21,601 bases of DNA from NCBI GenBank assembly GCA_964440405.1, contig CAYTSB010000012.1:1-21601 (forward strand), written 5' to 3'. Source of the stretch: DAOSVX01 sp964440405. GTDB taxonomy: Bacteria > Bacillota_I > Bacilli_A > RF39 > UBA660. This document shows, piece by piece, positions 15,681 to 21,601 of the stretch. Made by a program: the position numbers and the translations under genes. The notes below the pieces were generated by a model. That model saw only the letters and a list, made by a program, of their open reading frames with translations. It had not been told where the DNA came from and did not search any database. Numbering within the stretch: position 1 is the stretch's first letter; each line of letters starts with the position of its first letter.

Positions 15681-16104
15681 TAGACTCACCACCTTTTTCG
15701 TCTTTTTTGACGAATTTAGTTTTAACTGAAAGTTTGTGAGAAGCAAGTCTGAAAGCTTCGCGAGCTGTTGCTTCATCAACTTCAGCAATTTCAAACATTA
15801 TTTTACCTTCTTTAACAACTGCTACCCAATCTTCAACGCTTCCTTTTCCTTTTCCTTGTCTGGTTTCTAAAGGTTTCTTAGTTAAAGCTAAATGTGGGAA
15901 AATATTTATCCAGACTTTTCCGCCACGTTTCATAAATCTAGTCATCGCAATACGAGCAGCCTCTATTTGACGAGCATTAATCCATGCCCCTTCTTTAGCC
16001 ATAAGCCCATATTCACCAAAACTTAATTTAGTATTTCCCTTAGCATGTCCTTCATAACTAATTCTATGGGGTTTTCTGTATTTAGTCTTTTTTGGCATCA
16101 ACAT
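15670..16104 (-). CDS. rplP: 50S ribosomal protein L16
   Basis: Large-subunit protein that organises the A-site tRNA region. The 144 residues start MLMPKKTKYRKPHR, as the family does, and contain FGEYGLMAKEGAWINARQIEAAR and WINIFPHLALTKKPLETRQG. The ATG at 16104 is favoured over the one two codons later because AAAGGGGG lies about 9 nt before it. It overlaps rpsC by 23 nt. The polar C-terminal tail (KKDEKGGESSED) overlaps the rpmC ribosome site. Confidence 0.98.
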   Translation of the reverse strand: MLMPKKTKYRKPHRISYEGHAKGNTKLSFGEYGLMAKEGAWINARQIEAARIAMTRFMKRGGKVWINIFPHLALTKKPLETRQGKGKGSVEDWVAVVKEGKIMFEIAEVDEATAREAFRLASHKLSVKTKFVKKDEKGGESSED

Positions 16105-16756
16105 TTAGATTACCCCCTTTATCTTTTTTGTTATTAAGTACTTCTCCTTTATAAATCCAAACTTTTACTCCTATTTTGCCATAAGTAGTATCGGCTTCAC
16201 TAGTTGCATAATCGATGTTTGCTCTTAAAGTATGTAGTGGAACTGTACCTTCAGTATAACCTTCAGTACGAGCCATTTCTACACCACCTAATCTACCAGA
16301 GACTGATGTTTTAATTCCCTTTGCTCCAGCTTTCATTGTATTTCTAATCGCTCTTTTCTGAGCTGAACGAAATGGTGCACGATTTGCTATCTGATTAGCA
16401 ATACTATCTGCTACCAATTGGGCACTTAAGTCTGGTTGTTTAACTTCAACAATAGAAATATAAATTTCTTCACCAACTAATTTATTTAATTTTTTTCTTA
16501 GTTTATCAATATCTTCGCCACCACGGCCAATAATAACACCTGGTTTAGCGGTATTAATAGTTATATCAGTTCTTTTTTTATTTCTTTCAATAATTACTGA
16601 TGCAACTGCAGCGTCTTTTAAATTTTCAGCTACAAACTTACGGATTTTTAAATCTTTATGTAATTTATCAGCAAAATTTTTGCCACCATACCATTTAGAA
16701 TCCCAAGTTTTATTAATTCCAATACGATAACTAACTGGATTAACTTTTTGTCCCAT
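16082..16756 (-). CDS. rpsC: 30S ribosomal protein S3
   Basis: Head protein lining the mRNA entry channel, with helicase activity together with S4 and S5. The 224 residues hold MGQKVNPVSYRIGINKTWDS, the KH domain motif GVIIGRGGEDIDKLRKKL (73-90) and the C-terminal GAKGIKTSVSGRLGGVEMAR. The length is ordinary for Firmicutes. It starts 4 nt after rplV, and its last 23 nt overlap the start of rplP. Confidence 0.99.
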   Translation of the reverse strand: MGQKVNPVSYRIGINKTWDSKWYGGKNFADKLHKDLKIRKFVAENLKDAAVASVIIERNKKRTDITINTAKPGVIIGRGGEDIDKLRKKLNKLVGEEIYISIVEVKQPDLSAQLVADSIANQIANRAPFRSAQKRAIRNTMKAGAKGIKTSVSGRLGGVEMARTEGYTEGTVPLHTLRANIDYATSEADTTYGKIGVKVWIYKGEVLNNKKDKGGNLNVDAKKD

Positions 16757-16760
16757 CTCG

Positions 16761-17105
16761 CTAATCTCCTACTTTCCCGTCACTTACTTTAACTGTAATA
16801 TGACTTGTTCTTTTATCTCGTCTGTCAACTTTGGTACGAGATCCAAATTTAATTCTTTTATAAACTGTACCCGCATCAATATAACATTCTGATATTTTTA
16901 AGTCTTCTTTTTTGAGTCCTAGGTTATTTGTAGCATTAGCAGTAGCAGAATTTAATACCTTTAAGATTAATCTACTAGCTTTTGTATTAGTATTGTTTAG
17001 AATGTTTTCAGCTATAATAACACTTTTACCTCTTATTAAATCCATGGTCATTCTTGCTTTACGAGGAGCAATCATGGCTGTTTTATGTCTTGCATATGTT
17101 TCCAT
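16761..17105 (-). CDS. rplV: 50S ribosomal protein L22
   Basis: Protein that lines the exit tunnel with its long beta hairpin, where macrolide resistance mutations arise. The 114 residues contain APRKARMTMDLIRGKSV (13-29), ILKVLNSATANA and the C-terminal GRT-like hairpin region GTVYKRIKFGSRTKVDRRDKRTSHITV. Order rpsS-rplV-rpsC is standard. Confidence 0.98.
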   Translation of the reverse strand: METYARHKTAMIAPRKARMTMDLIRGKSVIIAENILNNTNTKASRLILKVLNSATANATNNLGLKKEDLKISECYIDAGTVYKRIKFGSRTKVDRRDKRTSHITVKVSDGKVGD

Positions 17106-17115
17106 TATTTACCTC

Positions 17116-17379
17116 CTATTTCTGACCTGAATGGCCACCGAATTTACGGGTTGAAGCAAATTCGCCTAATTTATGTCCAACCATTTCTTCTGTAATATAT
17201 ACAGGAATAAATTCTTTACCATTGTGAACAGCTATTGTATGTCCAATAAAGTCAGGATAAATTGTAGAACGACGTGACCAAGTTTTAACAACTTCTTTTT
17301 TATTTGTTTCATTTAATGTTCTTATCTTTTTGAGTAATCTTTCAAAAACATAAGGACCTTTTTTTAAACTTCTTGCCAT
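17116..17379 (-). CDS. rpsS: 30S ribosomal protein S19
   Basis: Head protein that joins S13 and contacts the large subunit. The 87 residues start MARSLKKGPYVFERLLKKI and contain TWSRRSTIYPDFIGHTIAVHNGKEFIPV and GHKLGEFASTRKFGGH. Its strong AGGAGGT ribosome site encodes the last two arginines of L2, so the two genes are tightly packed (5 nt gap). Confidence 0.98.
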   Translation of the reverse strand: MARSLKKGPYVFERLLKKIRTLNETNKKEVVKTWSRRSTIYPDFIGHTIAVHNGKEFIPVYITEEMVGHKLGEFASTRKFGGHSGQK

Positions 17380-17384
17380 TTTAA

Positions 17385-18221
17385 TTACCTCCTAGGTTTC
17401 TTTCTTGACACAATAAGCTTGTCAGATTTCTTTTTATTCTTTCTGGTTTTATATCCAAGAGCTGGTTTACCCCAAGGAGTAACAGGCCCTTTTCTACCAA
17501 TTGGTGATCTACCTTCTCCACCACCGTGTGGATGATCATTAGGGTTCATAACACTACCACGGTTTGTAGGACGAATTCCCATATGGCGCTTACGACCGGC
17601 TTTTCCTAATTTTACTAATTCAGCATCTTCATTTCCTACCGATCCAACAGTTGCCATACAGCTTTCTAACACTTGACGCATTTCACCGCTTTGAAGTCTC
17701 AACATTACATATTTGCCTTCTCTTCCAAGTATTTGAGCACTGGTTCCGGCTGATCTACATAACGCTCCACCTTTTAATGGCTTTAATTCAATATTATGAA
17801 CAACTGTACCTACAGGAATGTTTTTTAAAGGTAAGGCGTTCCCAACCTTAATATCAACATTTTCCCCACTAGCAACAATCATTCCAACTTTTAAATCTTT
17901 TGGTGCTAAAATATATCTTTTTTCACCATCTTTATAAGTTAGTAAAGCAATATTAGCATTACGATTTGGATCATATTCAATTGTTGCCACTTTTGCAGTA
18001 ATACCAAATTTATTTCTTTTAAAATCAATAATACGATATTTTCTTTTTGCTCCACCACCAATATGTCTAACAGTCATTTTTCCTTGATTATTACGTCCAC
18101 CAGTTCTCTTTTTAGGAACTAATAAACTTTTTTCGGGATTTTTAGTAGTAATTTCAGCGTTAACTAAAGTACTCATTCCTCTGCGCGCATTGGTAGTAGG
18201 TTTATATATTTTTACTGGCAT
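17385..18221 (-). CDS. rplB: 50S ribosomal protein L2
   Basis: Core large-subunit protein needed for subunit joining and peptidyl transfer. The 278 residues include GRNNQGKMTVRHIGGGAKRKYR (42-63), the SH3-like domain, and the C-terminal catalytic-proximal loop NPNDHPHGGGEGRSPIGRKGP with its conserved His. The N terminus MPVKIYKPTTNARRGMSTL is typical. It lies 15 nt after rplW. Confidence 0.99.
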   Translation of the reverse strand: MPVKIYKPTTNARRGMSTLVNAEITTKNPEKSLLVPKKRTGGRNNQGKMTVRHIGGGAKRKYRIIDFKRNKFGITAKVATIEYDPNRNANIALLTYKDGEKRYILAPKDLKVGMIVASGENVDIKVGNALPLKNIPVGTVVHNIELKPLKGGALCRSAGTSAQILGREGKYVMLRLQSGEMRQVLESCMATVGSVGNEDAELVKLGKAGRKRHMGIRPTNRGSVMNPNDHPHGGGEGRSPIGRKGPVTPWGKPALGYKTRKNKKKSDKLIVSRKKPRR

Positions 18222-18236
18222 ATTCTATCGTCCCTT

Positions 18237-18512
18237 CTAAACATCTATTCTTTCGCCATCTTTTAAAGTAATGATAGCTTTCTTAAATGTTTTAGTCTTT
18301 CCTTTATGTTTGCCAACTCTTTTATCTTTTGGCTTAGTAATTAAAGTATTAATTTTAATTACATGAACTCCAAATGCTTTTTCAATAGCATTTTTAATTT
18401 CAAATTTATTTGCTTTCTTATTTACCTTAAAAACATAGTTTACTCCACTACCAGCAATTGAACTTGCTTTTTCAGTTATTAACGGTCCTATTATAATATC
18501 ATTAATATCCAT
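18237..18512 (-). CDS. rplW: 50S ribosomal protein L23
   Basis: Exit-tunnel protein that docks trigger factor and SRP. The 91 residues include IIGPLITEKASS at the N terminus, VFKVNKKANKFEIKNAIEKAFGV in the middle and KKAIITLKDGERIDV at the end. The ATG overlaps the rplD TAA (TAATG), so translation is likely coupled. Confidence 0.97.
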   Translation of the reverse strand: MDINDIIIGPLITEKASSIAGSGVNYVFKVNKKANKFEIKNAIEKAFGVHVIKINTLITKPKDKRVGKHKGKTKTFKKAIITLKDGERIDV

Positions 18513-19135
18513 TAGCTAAGCACCTCCTCTATGTATTTAATAGCTTCTAAATCCATAACCAATGTATTAGTATTAACTATATCTAATACATTAATATCAG
18601 TAGCCATTAATTGACCAATTGTTTTTAGATTTCTAGTTGCCATATAAAGATTTTCATTTTCATTTTTAGTGACAAATAAAACTTTTTTTCCAGATTTTAA
18701 ATTTTTTAAAATAGCAAGTATTCCTTTAGTTTTCAAATCAGGTAGTTTTACTTCATCAATAACAACTAATTCTTTATTTTGTAATTTTGTTGAAAGAGCA
18801 CTTTTAATAGCAATTACTCTTTCTTGTTTATTCATTTTATAGCCATAATTTCTAGGGCTAACTCCAAAGACAACTCCTCCACCAACAAAGTTAGGAGAAC
18901 GTCTTGATCCTTGGCGAGCGCGGCCTGTTCCTTTTTGTTTCCAAGGTTTTTTGCCGGTGCCACTTACTTCAGCACGAGTTTTGGTTTTATGAGTGCCTTG
19001 TCTTAATGACGCTAATGCTAAATTGATTGCATTTTTTAAAATAATCTCATTAACTTCAATGTTCCAGATAGAATCATTTAAAGTAATATCTTTTACTTTT
19101 TCGCCTTGAAGGTTTACTACATTTATCTTTGCCAT
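18512..19135 (-). CDS. rplD: 50S ribosomal protein L4
   Basis: Tunnel-lining protein and, in E. coli, the autogenous repressor of the S10 operon. From the ATG at 19135 it has 207 residues starting MAKINVVNLQGEKVKDITLN. The conserved loop GTGKKPWKQKGTGRARQGS is at about 60-80, followed by SPRNYGYKMNKQER. An upstream GTG (19144) is rejected because it lies in the ribosome site AAAGGTGAG. The start is one base after the rplC stop. Whether it regulates the structured leader upstream of rpsJ is open. Confidence 0.97.
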   Translation of the reverse strand: MAKINVVNLQGEKVKDITLNDSIWNIEVNEIILKNAINLALASLRQGTHKTKTRAEVSGTGKKPWKQKGTGRARQGSRRSPNFVGGGVVFGVSPRNYGYKMNKQERVIAIKSALSTKLQNKELVVIDEVKLPDLKTKGILAILKNLKSGKKVLFVTKNENENLYMATRNLKTIGQLMATDINVLDIVNTNTLVMDLEAIKYIEEVLS

Positions 19136-19136
19136 A

Positions 19137-19943
19137 TTACTCACCTTTTTCCTCTACTGTAGGAGCATCTTCTGTAACTTCTTCAGCAGTCTCTACGGCT
19201 GCTTCTTCAGTTACAACCTCTTCGTTAATTATTTCTTCTTCATTAGATAAAACTTCTTCAACAATTGGTGTCTCTTCTATTTCTTCTTCATAAGAAATTA
19301 ACTCTTTAGGATTTGCTTTCCTTGAATTTTTAACTGCGCTTTTAATATAAACAAGTGATTTTTTAGCTCCTGGAACATTTCCACTTACTAAAATATAGTT
19401 ATCTTTAGTATTTACTTCAATAATCTCTAGATTTTGGATAGTAATAGTTTCATTACCCATATGGCCAGGGAGTTTTTTGCCTTTCATAACTCTCATTGGT
19501 AACATGGTTCCCATTGAACCAGGTGCCCTATGAAATCTTGATCCGTGAGCCATTGGTCCACGTGATTGATTATGACGTTTAATAACTCCTTGAAATCCTT
19601 TTCCCTTGCTTATTCCGGTAACATCAACTATTTCTCCTGATGCAAATATAGAAGCGTTTATTTCATCTCCAATATTGTAAGCGCCTTCCATATTTTTTAT
19701 TTCTTTTAAGAAGCGCTTAGGACTTGTATTTGCTTTTTTAGCGTGACCGATACTAGCTTTGCTAGCATTTTTTTCTTTCTTATCACAAAATCCCAATTGA
19801 ATAGCATCATAACCATCTGAATTGGTTGTTTTAATTTGAGTAACAATATTTGGGGTTACTTCAATCACTGTGACAGGAATTAATTTTCCGTTTTTCGTAA
19901 AGACTTCAGTCATTCCGACTTTACGACCTAAGATTCCTTTCAT
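19137..19943 (-). CDS. rplC: 50S ribosomal protein L3 with acidic C-terminal tail
   Basis: Early-assembly large-subunit protein near the peptidyl transferase centre. From the ATG at 19943 it has 268 residues, starting MKGILGRKVGMTEVF. GGAGGA lies about 7 nt before that ATG, while an in-frame ATG at 19958 overlaps the rpsJ stop and has no site of its own. The normal L3 fold covers about 1-210 with the SRGPMAHGSRFHRAPGSMG loop at 127-145. The remaining 50 or so residues (about 218-268) hold 21 Glu and only one Lys, unlike the basic core. Most bacterial L3 proteins stop near residue 210. Confidence 0.96.
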   Translation of the reverse strand: MKGILGRKVGMTEVFTKNGKLIPVTVIEVTPNIVTQIKTTNSDGYDAIQLGFCDKKEKNASKASIGHAKKANTSPKRFLKEIKNMEGAYNIGDEINASIFASGEIVDVTGISKGKGFQGVIKRHNQSRGPMAHGSRFHRAPGSMGTMLPMRVMKGKKLPGHMGNETITIQNLEIIEVNTKDNYILVSGNVPGAKKSLVYIKSAVKNSRKANPKELISYEEEIEETPIVEEVLSNEEEIINEEVVTEEAAVETAEEVTEDAPTVEEKGE

Positions 19944-19957
19944 TTTTCTTTCCTCCA

Positions 19958-20266
19958 TTATAATTTAATTTCGATGTCTACTCCACTTGGTAAATCTAAA
20001 TGTGTAAGTGCATCAATTGTTTCTTTGCTTGGATCTTTGATATCAATTAATCTTTTATGAGTACGCATTTCAAATTGTTCTCTTGAATCTTTGTACTTAT
20101 GTACCGCCTTCAAAACTGTAATTTTTTTAATTTCAGTTGGAAGAGGTACAGGACCAGATACCATTCCGCCAGTTCTTTTAATAGTTTCAACAATCTTACC
20201 AGCAGCCTGATCTAAAGATCTATGATCATAAGCTTTTAGTCTGATTCGAACTTTATTGTTTGACAT
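19958..20266 (-). CDS. rpsJ: 30S ribosomal protein S10
   Basis: Head protein of the 30S subunit and, as NusE, part of transcription antitermination complexes. The 102 residues contain VRIRLKAYDHRSLDQAAGKIVETIKRTGG, GPVPLPTEIKKITVLKAVHKYKDSREQFEMRTHKRLI and the C-terminal LPSGVDIEIKL. It opens the S10 operon. The GGGAGG ribosome site (20278-20283) is 11 nt from the ATG, longer than for other genes here, and lies directly after a leader hairpin. Confidence 0.99.
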   Translation of the reverse strand: MSNNKVRIRLKAYDHRSLDQAAGKIVETIKRTGGMVSGPVPLPTEIKKITVLKAVHKYKDSREQFEMRTHKRLIDIKDPSKETIDALTHLDLPSGVDIEIKL

Positions 20267-20385
20267 ATTTCCAATGTCCTCCCTTCGTCTATATCTAGTA
20301 TAGACTTGCTCCGCAGCAAATAACCTGATACCCTAACAACTCGTCCTAGCGTATCAACAACCTTGCGCATCTAAGCAGTCATACA
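20267..20385 (-). promoter_or_regulatory. Structured 5' leader of the S10 operon
   Basis: About 120 nt between the predicted transcription start and rpsJ. The stretch 20281-20370 is about 46% G+C by my count, against about 17% just upstream. Three hairpins follow one another on the minus strand: TTGATACGCTAG with TTAGGGTATCAG (20325-20357, one mismatch), TTTGCT-GCGG-AGCAAG (20305-20320), and GTCTATA-CTAGA-TATAGAC (20287-20305, perfect). The ribosome site of rpsJ starts 4 nt after the last one. No run of U follows any stem, so it does not look like a terminator. Autogenous control by an operon protein, for example L4, is a reasonable guess; the fold was judged by eye. Confidence 0.7.
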
Positions 20386-20391
20386 ACGACA

Positions 20392-20421
20392 ATTATACAT
20401 AAATATTATATGCTTTGTCAA
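20392..20421 (-). promoter_or_regulatory. Strong promoter of the S10 operon
   Basis: Perfect consensus sigma-A boxes on the minus strand: TTGACA at 20416-20421 and TATAAT at 20392-20397, separated by 18 nt. A second TATAAT lies between them at 20405-20410 but lacks a matching -35. Start of transcription is expected near 20385. As the only strong promoter I see before rpsJ, it probably drives most of the ribosomal cluster. Confidence 0.9.
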
Positions 20422-20449
20422 TCTTTTTTTAACACAAAAAAAATTTAAC

Positions 20450-20476
20450 AAAGAAAAAACTCTATTTCTAGAGTTT
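20450..20476 (-). terminator. Intrinsic terminator of the surface protein gene
   Basis: A perfect 8-bp stem AAACTCTA/TAGAGTTT (20469-20476 with 20457-20464) closed by a GAAA tetraloop on the minus strand, then TTTC and a T-rich stretch. The stem begins in the TAA stop (20475-20477) of the upstream gene. It insulates the S10 promoter from readthrough. Confidence 0.88.
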
Positions 20477-21601
20477 ATCTTCTTCTCATTGTTTTCCCTT
20501 TTTTATATCCGGCCCAGACTATCAATCCTAAGACCACAACATATCCGAACCCAATTAACGCATCTCTTAGAATATTGGTTCTGTTTACAGTTATATTTAT
20601 ATCATAAATTGAGTAACTTCCATCTTCAGCAATGACTTTAACTTTTATATCACTGAATGAGGTTAGTTCCATATTACCTTCAATAACAATATCTGATCTT
20701 TCATTATTGGCAATTGCTTTAATATCTAATTCTTTTACTTTAGGTTTGATTGTCAATTTATACAAGTAATTATCTGGATCAAAACTAATTTTATGCCCCG
20801 CAATTTCCAATGATTTTAGAGTTTTAATATTGGTTACGGCAAGCCCCAATTCTTTTCTGATAACATTTAAATTATAAATTTTAGTATTTCCATTTTCAGC
20901 AGTAACAGTAATTTTATATAAGTTGCTTCCAATAGCAAGTTCCGAAGGTCCCTCTAGCTGATAAGTCGCTTTACTATCTTCAACTTCTGGTTTAATTAAA
21001 ATTGATTTAATATCATTAGTTACATATATATTATATTCTGTAGTTGTTTTATTAAATGTTAAATTTCCAGCACTTAAATATAAACTATTTAAATAATTGT
21101 TAGAACTTTTAGTTTGATCAACCGAAGGAGTTTCTTCAGGAGTTGCCGCCGCTCTTTTTATTGTAATCTTATACACTCTTTGAGTACCGGTTTGACTTTT
21201 AACCTTGACATAAACTGTATTATTTCCTTCTTTTAAATCAACAGTTCTTGGTCCAAATCCACTAATAAACTCTGCTCCACCGTTATTTAGTTTAGCACCA
21301 ACAGTAATTTTAGTTACATTGTTTTTAACACTTGTCTTATATTCATTTGTATAACTGTTGAATTTAGGATTTAAATTCCCAGCACTTAAACTTAAACTGC
21401 TTAATGTATTATCACTACTTCTATTATCCGGTCTGGTTATCAAGAAAGTATAAGTTCTGACAGTTCCTTTAGCACTCCTAACTTTAATATCAATAACATT
21501 TAAGCCATATGATAATTTTACAGTTCTTGGCCCATAGCCTTCAACAAAAGTTGAATCAGTATAGACAAGTATTGGATTAATAGCTATTTCTGAAGCATTA
21601 A
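20475..21601 (-). CDS. Cadherin-like beta-sandwich repeat surface protein, 5' end outside window
   Basis: The frame is open to the window edge, so this is only the C-terminal 374 or so residues of a longer protein; the TTG at 21443 is not a credible start. Four successive units of the cadherin-like beta-sandwich type (pfam Cadherin-like family) are visible, the first cut by the edge. Each later unit begins L-x-S-L-x-[LI] and, for two, SAGNL; each ends in a Y-x-[IL]-x-[IV]-x-R strand. The first two share FVEGYGPRTV/FISGFGPRTV. A single hydrophobic helix near the C terminus (about ALIGFGYVVVLGLIVWAGY) is followed by KKGKTMRRR, so the repeats should face outside with the tail inside. There is no LPXTG motif. 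Ligand and function are unknown; adhesion is plausible. Confidence 0.85.
   Translation of the reverse strand, partial: NASEIAINPILVYTDSTFVEGYGPRTVKLSYGLNVIDIKVRSAKGTVRTYTFLITRPDNRSSDNTLSSLSLSAGNLNPKFNSYTNEYKTSVKNNVTKITVGAKLNNGGAEFISGFGPRTVDLKEGNNTVYVKVKSQTGTQRVYKITIKRAAATPEETPSVDQTKSSNNYLNSLYLSAGNLTFNKTTTEYNIYVTNDIKSILIKPEVEDSKATYQLEGPSELAIGSNLYKITVTAENGNTKIYNLNVIRKELGLAVTNIKTLKSLEIAGHKISFDPDNYLYKLTIKPKVKELDIKAIANNERSDIVIEGNMELTSFSDIKVKVIAEDGSYSIYDINITVNRTNILRDALIGFGYVVVLGLIVWAGYKKGKTMRRR

Noticed and set aside
15681..15794. N-terminal extension of L29 upstream of the GTG
   Set aside because: The 38 extra residues are out-of-frame rplP sequence; the GTG at 15680 has a strong ribosome site and gives a standard L29 length.
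9919..17851. Short plus-strand open frames at 9919-10113, 11909-12112, 15514-15729, 16912-17130 and 17651-17851
   Set aside because: All lie antisense to adk, rpsE, rpmC/rplP, rplV/rpsS and rplB; they are chance frames of AT-rich sequence.
1..21601. CRISPR arrays, insertion sequences, tRNA or rRNA genes, toxin-antitoxin or phage genes
   Set aside because: No repeat-spacer pattern, transposase, integrase, inverted-repeat-bounded element or tRNA-like cloverleaf was seen on either strand. The window is nearly filled by core genes.

Overview
The window is AT-rich and every supportable gene lies on the minus strand, so it is read from right to left. It carries the bacterial S10-spc-alpha ribosomal protein cluster in classical Firmicutes order. 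UGA acts as a stop in map and secY, and tryptophan is encoded by UGG, so the genetic code is standard. That argues against Mycoplasma or Spiroplasma. A phenylalanine T-box, a full-length adenylate kinase with a Cys4 lid, a rubrerythrin and a cadherin-like repeat surface protein point to an anaerobic, low-GC, Bacilli- or Mollicutes-related Firmicute. A 100-N scaffold gap suggests a draft or metagenome-assembled genome. The exact lineage is inference.

Right edge (20457-21601): the 3' part of a repeat-containing, C-terminally membrane-anchored surface protein, closed by a hairpin terminator. Next (20267-20421) is a consensus sigma-A promoter and a leader of about 120 nt, relatively GC-rich, with three consecutive hairpins. 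It feeds the main operon (6331-20266): rpsJ, rplC, rplD, rplW, rplB, rpsS, rplV, rpsC, rplP, rpmC, rpsQ, rplN, rplX, rplE, rpsN, rpsH, rplF, rplR, rpsE, rplO, secY, adk, map, infA, rpmJ, rpsM, rpsK, rpoA, rplQ. rpmD (L30) is missing from its usual place between rpsE and rplO. The genes are packed with overlaps or short gaps up to a terminator at the end of rplQ. The assembly gap (14508-14607) falls in the 3' part of rplX.

Left part: a three-gene operon (3635-6208) with its own promoter and terminator encodes a 593-residue coiled-coil protein of unknown function, an 82-residue acidic DUF1292-like protein and a rubrerythrin. After it comes the pheS-pheT operon (6-3349), controlled by a T-box with a readable UUC specifier.

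The operon as a whole makes ribosomal proteins, the translocon, the RNA polymerase alpha subunit, IF1, methionine aminopeptidase and adenylate kinase; pheST charges tRNA-Phe. Most of the window is core, well-described biology. The parts most worth a second look are the structured S10 leader and the AbrB-like open frame inside it, the acidic tail on L3, the UUG start of infA, the uncharacterised coiled-coil/DUF1292/rubrerythrin operon, the use of stop codons inside terminator hairpins, and a possibly false assembly gap in rplX. I did not find clear evidence of a new defence or mobile system.
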